A DNA stretch of 12,129 nt from positions 1-12,129 of the forward strand of contig PMHC01000289.1 in NCBI GenBank assembly GCA_003156495.1, in the 5' to 3' direction. This DNA is from Acidobacteriaceae bacterium (GTDB lineage: Bacteria > Acidobacteriota > Terriglobia > Terriglobales > Acidobacteriaceae). The notes beneath the pieces are model-generated. The model was not told the DNA's origin, searched no databases, and was given only the letters and a program-made list of their open reading frames with translations. Shown piece by piece: positions 6,376-12,129 of this stretch (its first letter is position 1; the number at the start of each line of letters is the position of its first letter). A program made the position numbers and the translations under genes.

Positions 6376-6406
6376 CAAGGCATGTGCGGGCGTGACTCAT
6401 GCCTTG
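6376..6406. terminator. stem-loop between convergent SDR and tetR genes
   Basis: The arms CAAGGCATG (6376-6384) and CATGCCTTG (6398-6406) are exact reverse complements around a 13-base loop. The hairpin lies in the 124-base space where the + strand SDR operon and the - strand tetR gene converge, the normal place for a two-way terminator. No T-run follows on either side, so it would be a Rho-assisted or weak terminator, or a transcript-end stabiliser. Confidence 0.4.
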
Positions 6407-6469
6407 AAGATATGGAACTCGTCTATGAGCCTCCATACGGGCCAAGAAGAGAAGTCCGTCGTGTGCTGA

Positions 6470-7102
6470 TCAGTCTATTCCGATCTTTTCAGCCAAGACA
6501 TCTTCCAGATACCGCGTAAGAACTTTGCGGAATTCCTGGGCGACGGATTCTTTCGTCTTTGCATCCGATTCGCCGTAAAGCGTTCTCATGGCTTTCACAA
6601 TTTGCACGGCGACATTAGCCACCAGTAATGCTCGCTCGGGGGAAAGAGAGGGATTTTTCCCCCTAAATGCATTCGCGAAGCTCGTGCGCAGAGCTGTTCG
6701 CGCAGTGAGGTCGCGACGAATCCGCATGGGAACAGCGCGCAGATTCAACCAAGCAGGCCTTTCCTGGGCAAAGTTTACGATGCAGTCGATGAATGATTCC
6801 GCGAACTGGGCTACGGAAAGCTCCTTTGACTCGTCGGTCAACCTTTGAAGATGGGCGTGAAGCTCCTGAGAATACTGAATGCGGAGCGTTGCAGCGACAG
6901 CTTGTTTGTCTGGGAAGTAGTTGTAGAGAGCGCCAATGGACGATTCACTGAGGTCGGCAATTGCCTGCATGGTGGTTGCCTCGAAGCCACGCTCGGCAAA
7001 CAACGCGGCGGCAGCCTCCAGAAATCCTGTAAGCCTGCGCTCTGAACGCTTCTGCTGCGGCGCGGTACGAACGGGTCTTGACGAAATCGAGGACATCCTC
7101 AT
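6470..7102 (-). CDS. TetR/AcrR family transcriptional regulator of the adjacent isochorismatase-like gene
   Basis: 210 residues. Helix 1 of the DNA-binding domain is FLEAAAALFAERGFEATTM, and the helix-turn-helix MQAIADLSESSIGALYNYFPDK (45-66) carries the ALYNYF signature with the usual DK after it. The C-terminal two thirds form the helical ligand and dimer domain, with PAWLNLRAVPMRIRRDL in its centre. Start choice is open: ATG 7102 (residue 1) or ATG 7096 (residue 3); neither has a strong ribosome site. The gene is divergent from the isochorismatase-family gene, with 61 bases between the two starts, and an inverted repeat operator in that gap. It probably represses both promoters until an unknown small molecule binds. 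It is only distantly similar to the other TetR protein of the window and its operator sequence is different, so the two circuits should be independent. Confidence 0.93.
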   Translation of the reverse strand: MRMSSISSRPVRTAPQQKRSERRLTGFLEAAAALFAERGFEATTMQAIADLSESSIGALYNYFPDKQAVAATLRIQYSQELHAHLQRLTDESKELSVAQFAESFIDCIVNFAQERPAWLNLRAVPMRIRRDLTARTALRTSFANAFRGKNPSLSPERALLVANVAVQIVKAMRTLYGESDAKTKESVAQEFRKVLTRYLEDVLAEKIGID

Positions 7103-7105
7103 ATT
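7084..7105. promoter_or_regulatory. imperfect second operator copy at the tetR start
   Basis: The left arm AAATCGAGG (7084-7092) is identical to that of the perfect operator at 7117, with the same four-base spacer length. The right arm CCTCATATT (7097-7105) matches six of nine positions. The shift between copies is 33 bases, about three helical turns, so two repressor dimers could bind on the same DNA face. It covers the first codons of the tetR gene, which would suit autorepression. Confidence 0.5.
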
Positions 7106-7116
7106 CTACCAATACG

Positions 7117-7138
7117 AAATCGAGGCATCCCTCGATTT
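7117..7138. promoter_or_regulatory. perfect 9-4-9 inverted repeat, TetR operator
   Basis: The arms AAATCGAGG (7117-7125) and CCTCGATTT (7130-7138) are exact reverse complements around CATC. It lies in the 61-base gap between the divergent tetR gene and the isochorismatase-family gene, 25 bases before the start of the latter, where bound repressor would block initiation. Its length and symmetry are those of a TetR-family site. Confidence 0.72.
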
Positions 7139-7163
7139 TAAAAAACACTCCATGGAGGATACG

Positions 7164-7733
7164 ATGGCCACTCTTTCTCTCGATCCAAAGAAAACAGCGC
7201 TGGTTGCCATTGACCTGCAAAATGCGATTGTGAACTTGCCGGCCGAGCCATACGCCGCGGCCGATGTGGTTGAACACAATCGCCTAATTGCAAATGCGCT
7301 TCGGGCAAAGGGAGGATTGGTAGTGTGGGTGCGCGTAGACATCAACAACTTTGTGCACCTTCCAGTGGACAAACCGTCGCCTCTGGCTGGCAAGAAATTA
7401 CCGGAAGAGTTTTCGCAAATCGTCCCCTCAGCAGGTATCTCGGATGCTGATCTGCTGATCACCAAGCATCAGTGGGGTGCTTTTGCTGGCACACCGCTTG
7501 AGCAGGAATTGCGGAAACGCGGCATTGATACAGTAGTGCTGACAGGCATTTCCACAAGTGCGGGAGTCGAGTCAACGCTTCGCCAGGGAACCGGGCTGGG
7601 GTTTGCATTCGTTGTGGTTGAAGATGCCTGCTCTGCCCAAGATGCCACCGAACATCGTTATTCCATTGAGAAGATCTTTCCGAAATTGGCGCGTGTGCGT
7701 AAAACTGCAGAGGTAATCGAAGCCCTCGCCTGA
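7164..7733 (+). CDS. isochorismatase-family hydrolase (cysteine-less type)
   Basis: 189 residues from ATG 7164, chosen because GGAGG (7154-7158) lies five bases before it; an in-frame ATG at 7152 overlaps that site and has none of its own. TALVAIDLQNAIV carries the catalytic D17, and ITKHQWGAF the catalytic K101. The nucleophile position of the family, normally Cys in a T-N-x-C-V segment, reads TSAGVEST with G134. Family members without the Cys, such as EntB and PhzD isochorismatases, hydrolyse vinyl ethers by acid catalysis, while the Cys types are amidases. I therefore favour a non-amidase reaction, on an unknown small substrate. It is the only gene between its divergent regulator and the convergent GH43 gene and appears to be a single-gene transcription unit. 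No signal peptide, so cytoplasmic. Confidence 0.9.
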   Translation: MATLSLDPKKTALVAIDLQNAIVNLPAEPYAAADVVEHNRLIANALRAKGGLVVWVRVDINNFVHLPVDKPSPLAGKKLPEEFSQIVPSAGISDADLLITKHQWGAFAGTPLEQELRKRGIDTVVLTGISTSAGVESTLRQGTGLGFAFVVVEDACSAQDATEHRYSIEKIFPKLARVRKTAEVIEALA

Positions 7734-7840
7734 TGAACTGCTTCAATCGGATCGCTTGCCCGCGGGAGCTTGGAAGATCATCGTGGTTTAGGAATTAAAG
7801 AGCGCAGAGTTGACGCGAACACCCATGCGCGCGTTCGTAA

Positions 7841-9412
7841 TTATCGCGGGCACACGGCGCCAGTTGTATTTTTTGCGGGCAGTTGTCTGGGTGTGGGGGC
7901 CAGCGCCTCCCACTCTTCGACGGCGACGCCGGCGTAGTGTTCGGGCTTTCCCGAGGCGGTAAAGACCGCGCGCAGGCACGATGTGGTAACCGGCGCGAAG
8001 CTGACTGAGACGAAGCGCTCGGTCGTCGTGGCATCGCGCCGCGTCTCAGTCACGGGCTTCCACTCCGAGCCGCTCCAGAATTCAATACGCCAGTCGGCGG
8101 GCGGAGCTACGCCTTCTGTGGCGCCGGCCTCATGGTCGGCCCAAAAACGCAGCCGCACGCCGTTGAGCGTGACCGGTTGGCTCCACGCATATTCGAGCCA
8201 AGGCGCGGCGGGAATCTCTTGCGGTTTCCAGCTCGACCACATCTCGGGCGGCAGAGGATTGGCGGGCACGCGTTCATCGTTGAGTGCCTTGATCCAGAAC
8301 TGCGGCGCGATGGGTTCGTTCGACGCGATGGCCGCGGCGGCAGGCGCCAGGTTACGACTGGGTGGGCGTGGCGGCCGCGGAGCGCGCGTCTGCGTCACTT
8401 TGCGGATACTGGCCGGCGTGGTGCTGTCGTCCCACTCCAGCTTGTCGATGGCCACGCTGCGGCGGAAGTGGCCGCCCCCTTTGGCGTCGGCGGTGTGGTA
8501 GGTAAGATACCACTGCTTCTTGAATTCGATAATGCCTTCGTGCGAAGTCGTCGACGAAACCGGATCGAGCAACACGCCGCGATAGGTCCACGGCCCGAGC
8601 GGCGAATCGCTGGTGCCATAGGCGAGGCAGGCATGATAAAGCGCGGGCGTGCATTCGGAATGCGGTCCGGCGGAGTTGGCCGCATACGACATGTAATAGG
8701 TCTGGCCGCGCTTGAAGATCCAGGCCGCTTCAAAGAAGCCTTTAAGCGTGGTGACGTGCACAACGGGGCCGATGGACGTGACCATATCCGGCGCCAGCTC
8801 GACGCCGAGCAGTTGGCCGAAGGTGCCCCAGTACATATAAACGCGGCCGTCGCCGTCGATCATCACCGTCGGGTCGATGTTCTGGATGCGGCTGGCCTCG
8901 GGCATCGCCTGCGAAACAATCGGGCCGGCTGGATGCGCGTCGGTCCACGGCCCCAGTGGAGAGTTGGCGACCGCGACGCCCACGCCGAACGGATCGCTGA
9001 ATTTGTCGGTGGCCTGCGCGACGGGCGCGTAGAGGTAGAAGCGATGGTCGCGGCCTTCGACGATTTGCCCGCCGTAAGCACGGCCGGGCGCGGCCCAGCG
9101 GAACAACTGCTCGGGGCGCGCCAAGTGCGGAGTATGAACCCAGTTCCCCGAAGCCACATCCTTGGTCGCAAACAGTTGCCACTCATTCATGATGAAGTCA
9201 TTCACATCGGGCGGAGCTTCATCGCGGCCGGCGAGAATGTAGAGCGTATCACCAACAACAATCGGAGCCGGATCGGTCGAGTAATACGATCCGTCGGCAA
9301 GAATCGGATTGCCGCTCGAGTGGAAGGGCACGCTCGCCGGTTGTTGCGCGCAAAGCGGCGCGAACGCGAGGCCGAGTAAAAATAGCGGGCAAGCAAGAAA
9401 CTTCGAGTGCAT
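7841..9412 (-). CDS. secreted glycoside hydrolase family 43 enzyme with C-terminal discoidin-like domain
   Basis: 523 residues from ATG 9412; a TTG codon lies just before it and could extend the protein by one residue. FLACPLFLLGLAFAPLCAQQ is a Sec signal peptide with cleavage after about residue 23. The GH43 five-blade propeller follows: YYSTDPAPIVVGDTLYI with the base D47, IQNIDPTVMIDGDGRVYMYW with the pKa-setting D180, and GFFEAAWIFKRGQTYY with the acid E228 (positions in the ATG-start numbering). The last 160 residues (WLEYAWSQPVTLNGVRLRF, then DWRIEFWSGSEWKPV) look like an F5/8-type sugar-binding domain. GH43 enzymes release L-arabinose or xylose from plant polysaccharides or oligosaccharides; the exact linkage cannot be told. 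The gene is downstream of GH127 and DUF5695 genes on the same strand, but a strong terminator separates it from GH127. Confidence 0.93.
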   Translation of the reverse strand: MHSKFLACPLFLLGLAFAPLCAQQPASVPFHSSGNPILADGSYYSTDPAPIVVGDTLYILAGRDEAPPDVNDFIMNEWQLFATKDVASGNWVHTPHLARPEQLFRWAAPGRAYGGQIVEGRDHRFYLYAPVAQATDKFSDPFGVGVAVANSPLGPWTDAHPAGPIVSQAMPEASRIQNIDPTVMIDGDGRVYMYWGTFGQLLGVELAPDMVTSIGPVVHVTTLKGFFEAAWIFKRGQTYYMSYAANSAGPHSECTPALYHACLAYGTSDSPLGPWTYRGVLLDPVSSTTSHEGIIEFKKQWYLTYHTADAKGGGHFRRSVAIDKLEWDDSTTPASIRKVTQTRAPRPPRPPSRNLAPAAAAIASNEPIAPQFWIKALNDERVPANPLPPEMWSSWKPQEIPAAPWLEYAWSQPVTLNGVRLRFWADHEAGATEGVAPPADWRIEFWSGSEWKPVTETRRDATTTERFVSVSFAPVTTSCLRAVFTASGKPEHYAGVAVEEWEALAPTPRQLPAKNTTGAVCPR

Positions 9413-9435
9413 CAAGCGGTGCCTTTCGCATCTTC

Positions 9436-9473
9436 AAAAAAAAACGGGCGCACGAAATATCTCCGCGCGCCCG
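9436..9473 (-). terminator. strong intrinsic terminator after the GH127 gene
   Basis: Read on the - strand, a hairpin at 9473-9445 has outer arms CGGGCGC and GCGCCCG, four further pairs inside (two of them G-U) and a seven-base loop, giving an 11-pair GC-rich stem. It is followed at once by nine T residues (A-run 9436-9444 on the given strand). It begins seven bases past the GH127 stop codon and ends 24 bases before the GH43 start. Confidence 0.85.
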
Positions 9474-9479
9474 ATGTGG

Positions 9480-11393
9480 CTATGCCTGCTTCTGCCAGTA
9501 AATCGAGTAGCGCTCATCGAGCACGCGATAGAGCGGTTTGAGAGTGAAGTTTTTCTTCTGGCCCACGGTTTCAAAAACCAACTCGGCGTCGTCCACCTTG
9601 CGTACCCAGTTGGCCTCGCTTCCCGTAAAAGTGGGCATGGGCAAAGCGGGCAACTGCCCCATGTCCGGCCCCTGCCCGGCGTCGATCATGGCGCGGTTCA
9701 GTCCTTCGCGCCCCATGCAGGCCACCAGCACGAGTGGGCCGTAGGCGAGCGAGGCCAGTTCGGGGCTGCCCGCCACGCTCTCCTGCCGCAAGCTCATCGG
9801 TAGATCGACGGCGATGCGGTCGCCGGCCTTCCAGGCGCGCGTCAGAGTGATATAACCATCGGCATTCGCGACGGCCGCAACTTCCTCATCGTTAATGCGC
9901 ACACGGATCTTCGCGGCCCAGCGCGGCGCACGAATTTTCAGCGCGAAGGACTTCGTCAGCGCGCCGTGCAGCGTCAACGTTGTGCCTTCTTCAACGGGAA
10001 AGTTGGTCTGTTGCACAATGCGCGCGTCTTTCTCGCTCCAGTTCAGCTCCGAGGCAACAAACTGGTTCACGTAGAGTGCCGCGTCGTCGTGAAAATAAAT
10101 TGTGTCGACCAGCTTCGCGTATTCCTCCGCGCCGCTGCCGGTGCAACATAGGTTGGCCTCATAGGCATCGCCAAAGGTCTTCCAGCCACCAGGAATCGTT
10201 GGCACATAATACATCGTCATGCCATCGTCGTCCATGGTACCGGCGCGCACGTTCCACAGCAGCTTCTCGTAGTAATCCATCCAGACGGCCTCGGGATTCC
10301 AGCCGTACAGATGGCGCGTGAGCTTGAGCATGTTGTAGCTGCAGCAACACTCCTGGCCGCCGGGCGCCAGGTGCGTGCCCGCCGCGTCCGGCTCGCTCCA
10401 ACCCTCGTTATTGTTCGAGGTGCCACCGGGTGCAAAGCTGTGATGCTCGGCGACAGTGTGCCAAAAATATTCGGCCAGGTCGCGATAGCGCTCGTCGCCG
10501 GTCAGCTCATAGCCGCGCGCCGCTCCAACCACCTTCGGAATATTCGTGTTCGAGTGCAGGCCGGCGAGCTTGTCCTGATGCGCAACCAACGGCGCAAAAA
10601 AGTCCTTGTGCTCGAAGCGGTAGCCGGCATCAAGATACTTCTTTTCGCCGGTGATGGCGTAAAGGTTGAACATCACCTCGTTCATGCCGCCGTGCTCGGT
10701 CTTGAAGATCTTCTCCAGTTCCTCGTCGCTGAGCGGCTTGATCCACTCAATAGCCCAGCCAGCCATACGCTTGCATGTTTCAAGCGCCATCAGGCTGCCG
10801 CAGTGCGTGTACATGTCGAGGTGGCCGGCCATGATCTTGTGATAGGTATAAAAGGGCGCCCAGACAGACTCGTGATGCTTGAGCCGGTCATAAAAATTTT
10901 CGGGATACGCGCCAAGATAGCCATTCGGCTGCTGACATTCGGCGAGCAAGCTCACCAACCCTTCGGCCTTAAGCCGTAGCGACTCGTCGCCGGTCGAAGC
11001 GTACATCAGCGCGCAGGCGGAAAGATAATGGCCGCCGGCAAGGTGGCCGCGCAACTCGCAGTCCGGCGCCTCCCAACCACCCAGCGGCTGCGCCATCGAG
11101 GGTTTGCCCGCCGTGAGCCGGAAGCTGTGCGCCAGCCGGTCGTTAGGCAGCATGAACAGGTACATGCGATCGCGCTCCTGCAGTTCCTTCAGGTATCCCG
11201 AGCGCAAGCGGACCTGCTTCATCGGAAACGGATTCGCCTTCCAGCTGATCTTTTCAAAGCCATGGCGGTTGACCGCGGCGGAAGCGTCTGTGGCCGCGTC
11301 CTGAGCCAGGGCGCGCAGCGCTGGATGGAGCAGCGATCCCGAGGCCGCAAGCAGCGTGCTGGTACGCAAAAATTCTCTTCTCGTCGAACTCAT
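9480..11393 (-). CDS. GH127-type beta-L-arabinofuranosidase (DUF1680 family), Tat-exported
   Basis: 637 residues. The N-terminus TRREFLRTSTLLAASGSLL is a twin-arginine (Tat) signal, so the enzyme is exported folded, in keeping with a metal centre. The core is an alpha/alpha barrel with DUF1680 landmarks: QPLGGWEAPDCELRGHLAGG (102-121), NGYLGAYPE, PFYTYHKIMAGHLDMY (180-195) and NMLKLTRHLYGW. The GH127 zinc-thiolate site seems intact: E348 and C350 in GQECCCSYN, and the pair C416-C417 in NLCCTGSGAEE, one of which would be the nucleophile. E330 (NNNEGW) is a candidate acid/base. A beta-sandwich region follows to the end. The known reaction is release of beta-L-arabinofuranose. AGGAGG lies 13 bases before the ATG, a long spacing. 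It follows the DUF5695 gene by 116 bases and is followed by a terminator. Confidence 0.93.
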   Translation of the reverse strand: MSSTRREFLRTSTLLAASGSLLHPALRALAQDAATDASAAVNRHGFEKISWKANPFPMKQVRLRSGYLKELQERDRMYLFMLPNDRLAHSFRLTAGKPSMAQPLGGWEAPDCELRGHLAGGHYLSACALMYASTGDESLRLKAEGLVSLLAECQQPNGYLGAYPENFYDRLKHHESVWAPFYTYHKIMAGHLDMYTHCGSLMALETCKRMAGWAIEWIKPLSDEELEKIFKTEHGGMNEVMFNLYAITGEKKYLDAGYRFEHKDFFAPLVAHQDKLAGLHSNTNIPKVVGAARGYELTGDERYRDLAEYFWHTVAEHHSFAPGGTSNNNEGWSEPDAAGTHLAPGGQECCCSYNMLKLTRHLYGWNPEAVWMDYYEKLLWNVRAGTMDDDGMTMYYVPTIPGGWKTFGDAYEANLCCTGSGAEEYAKLVDTIYFHDDAALYVNQFVASELNWSEKDARIVQQTNFPVEEGTTLTLHGALTKSFALKIRAPRWAAKIRVRINDEEVAAVANADGYITLTRAWKAGDRIAVDLPMSLRQESVAGSPELASLAYGPLVLVACMGREGLNRAMIDAGQGPDMGQLPALPMPTFTGSEANWVRKVDDAELVFETVGQKKNFTLKPLYRVLDERYSIYWQKQA

Positions 11394-11406
11394 CGTGGTG
11401 TTTAAA

Positions 11407-11412
11407 CCTCCT
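11407..11412 (-). promoter_or_regulatory. ribosome binding site of the GH127 gene with unusually long spacing
   Basis: Consensus AGGAGG on the - strand, but 13 bases from the ATG instead of the usual five to nine; no alternative start codon in frame lies closer. It overlaps by two bases a small inverted repeat (CTGAG/CTCAG, 11411-11423), which could partly mask the site. Confidence 0.55.
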
Positions 11413-11509
11413 GAGAATCTCAGTCGTTGAAGGGAGCGGGCTTGAGCCCACCCCCGAAACGCTCGCGCAATGCGTGCGAATTTTAGTCCCGGAAAAATGC
11501 TTCGCGAGA

Positions 11510-12129
11510 CTACGGCTTCTTGGTTTCGTCCGGCAGCAAATGCACGGTCGTTGGTGTTTTGGTTAACGGGATCGCATAGCCCTGACGCTCTTGAGCCAGC
11601 GGCGTGGCCGGATGCAATGCGATGGCCGTAGCCGTAGTGGCCGCGATACGCAACACGGCCTTCGGCGTAGTGGCGTCGGCAGCTTCCAGTTGCACATCAA
11701 CGGCGCCCGTTTTCGTGTCATAGCGTACGCTCGCGAATCGGCCCGCGTCGAGTGTGAGCCAGGCTGCCAGCGGCGCGATAAAAACGCGCTGGCGCAGCGC
11801 ATCGCGCGGCGTCACAATCACTGTGTCGCCTTCCTGCTTGACGTTGCCGCCAAAGGCCAGCCAGCCGAACTCCGCATCGCGCGCCAAAAAGGTTGCCGCC
11901 GCCAACGCATGGCCCAAAAAGTTTGGACCGTAGTCACCCGAATATGGATCGAATGCCATTTTGTCCGGATAACTGTGGAAGGCCGCCGAAGCAAAACCCT
12001 TTTGATCGATATTGGTCAGCGCTCCCATTGTGCCGCCGTAGCCGACGCGCAGCAGATAAAGGTCGTCGGGATGATGGCGATAAGCGTCGAGCAGCGGAAT
12101 CGCGTTCAGCCCCGAGCCGTAGTGATGCA
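11510..12129 (-). CDS. DUF5695-type protein, C-terminal part (5' end outside the window)
   Basis: The frame is open to the right edge, giving 205 residues plus stop; an internal Met at 12028 is not the real start because the family resemblance continues before it (HHYGSGLNAIPLLDAYR, then HHPDDLYLLRVGYGGTMG). The segment SYPDKMAFDPYSGDYGPNFLGH is the kind of catalytic-domain ending found in DUF5695 proteins, which are large secreted or periplasmic proteins found near glycoside hydrolases in Acidobacteria and Bacteroidetes; their activity is, to my knowledge, not established. The last 110 residues (VTPRDALRQRVFIAPLAAW onward) look like a beta-sandwich domain and end with an unstructured lysine-rich tail. 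It is the upstream gene of the GH127 gene, 116 bases away, and probably in the same transcript. The family call is by pattern memory and fairly sure. Confidence 0.7.
   Translation of the reverse strand, partial: HHYGSGLNAIPLLDAYRHHPDDLYLLRVGYGGTMGALTNIDQKGFASAAFHSYPDKMAFDPYSGDYGPNFLGHALAAATFLARDAEFGWLAFGGNVKQEGDTVIVTPRDALRQRVFIAPLAAWLTLDAGRFASVRYDTKTGAVDVQLEAADATTPKAVLRIAATTATAIALHPATPLAQERQGYAIPLTKTPTTVHLLPDETKKP

Noticed and set aside
5554..6378. Open frame of 274 residues on the - strand opposite the third SDR gene
   Set aside because: The + strand carries all SDR motifs with a good ribosome site; the antisense frame has no recognisable domain.
7737..7840. Possible terminator between the convergent isochorismatase-like and GH43 genes
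   Set aside because: Only a five-pair stem and the CCCGCGGG palindrome are present, with no T-run on either strand.
8132..9379. Long open frame (415 residues) on the + strand opposite the GH43 gene
   Set aside because: It is a reading shadow of a GC-rich gene: rich in Arg and Gly, with no family motif, no ribosome site, and the opposite strand has complete GH43 catalytic motifs and a signal peptide.
10311..10979. Open frame of 222 residues on the + strand inside the GH127 gene
   Set aside because: Antisense to conserved GH127 segments, with no motif of its own.
1..12129. CRISPR array, tRNA, rRNA or intact insertion sequence
   Set aside because: No regularly spaced repeats, cloverleaf-like segments, rRNA-like stretches or transposase frames with terminal repeats were seen by eye.

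Overview
The window reads like a chromosomal accessory region of a soil acidobacterium (Terriglobia/Acidobacteriaceae type). This is an inference from the style of the secreted arabinose-releasing enzymes, the DUF5695 protein and the many short-chain dehydrogenases; no rRNA or marker gene is present to prove it. Coding strands switch several times, and the left 2.9 kb is a patchwork of broken genes.

Left edge (1-1600): a truncated tyrosine-recombinase fragment on the + strand faces a two-gene remnant of a type IV secretion/conjugation cluster on the - strand (virB2-like pilin, then virB3-like protein, with no virB4 after it). About 430 bases without a gene follow, holding one perfect 8-5-8 palindrome, and then a short-chain dehydrogenase (SDR) pseudogene with two frameshifts and no C-terminal half. 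I read this as the decayed edge of an integrative conjugative element or genomic island.

Middle (1719-7733): an intact SDR on the - strand is followed by a small remnant of a CDF-like cation transporter tail. Next comes a TetR-family repressor gene divergent from a three-gene + strand operon (aldo/keto reductase, atypical SDR/NmrA-like epimerase, classical SDR). The intergenic space carries two copies of CGGAG-N5-CTCCG, a convincing operator pair for the repressor. A second TetR-family repressor is divergent from an isochorismatase-family hydrolase, with a perfect 9-4-9 inverted repeat and a weaker second copy between them. These two modules look like substrate- or stress-induced detoxification or secondary-metabolism cassettes; the sequence does not name the substrate.

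Right side (7841-12129): a - strand carbohydrate cluster is read as DUF5695 protein (its N-terminus lies outside the window), then a GH127-type beta-L-arabinofuranosidase with a Tat signal, then a GH43-type arabinosidase/xylosidase with a Sec signal and a C-terminal discoidin-like domain. Together they suggest export and trimming of plant arabinan, arabinoxylan or arabinosylated glycans. A strong intrinsic terminator sits between the GH127 and GH43 genes, which would make GH43 expression lower than, or separate from, that of GH127.

I saw no tRNA, rRNA, CRISPR array or intact insertion sequence.
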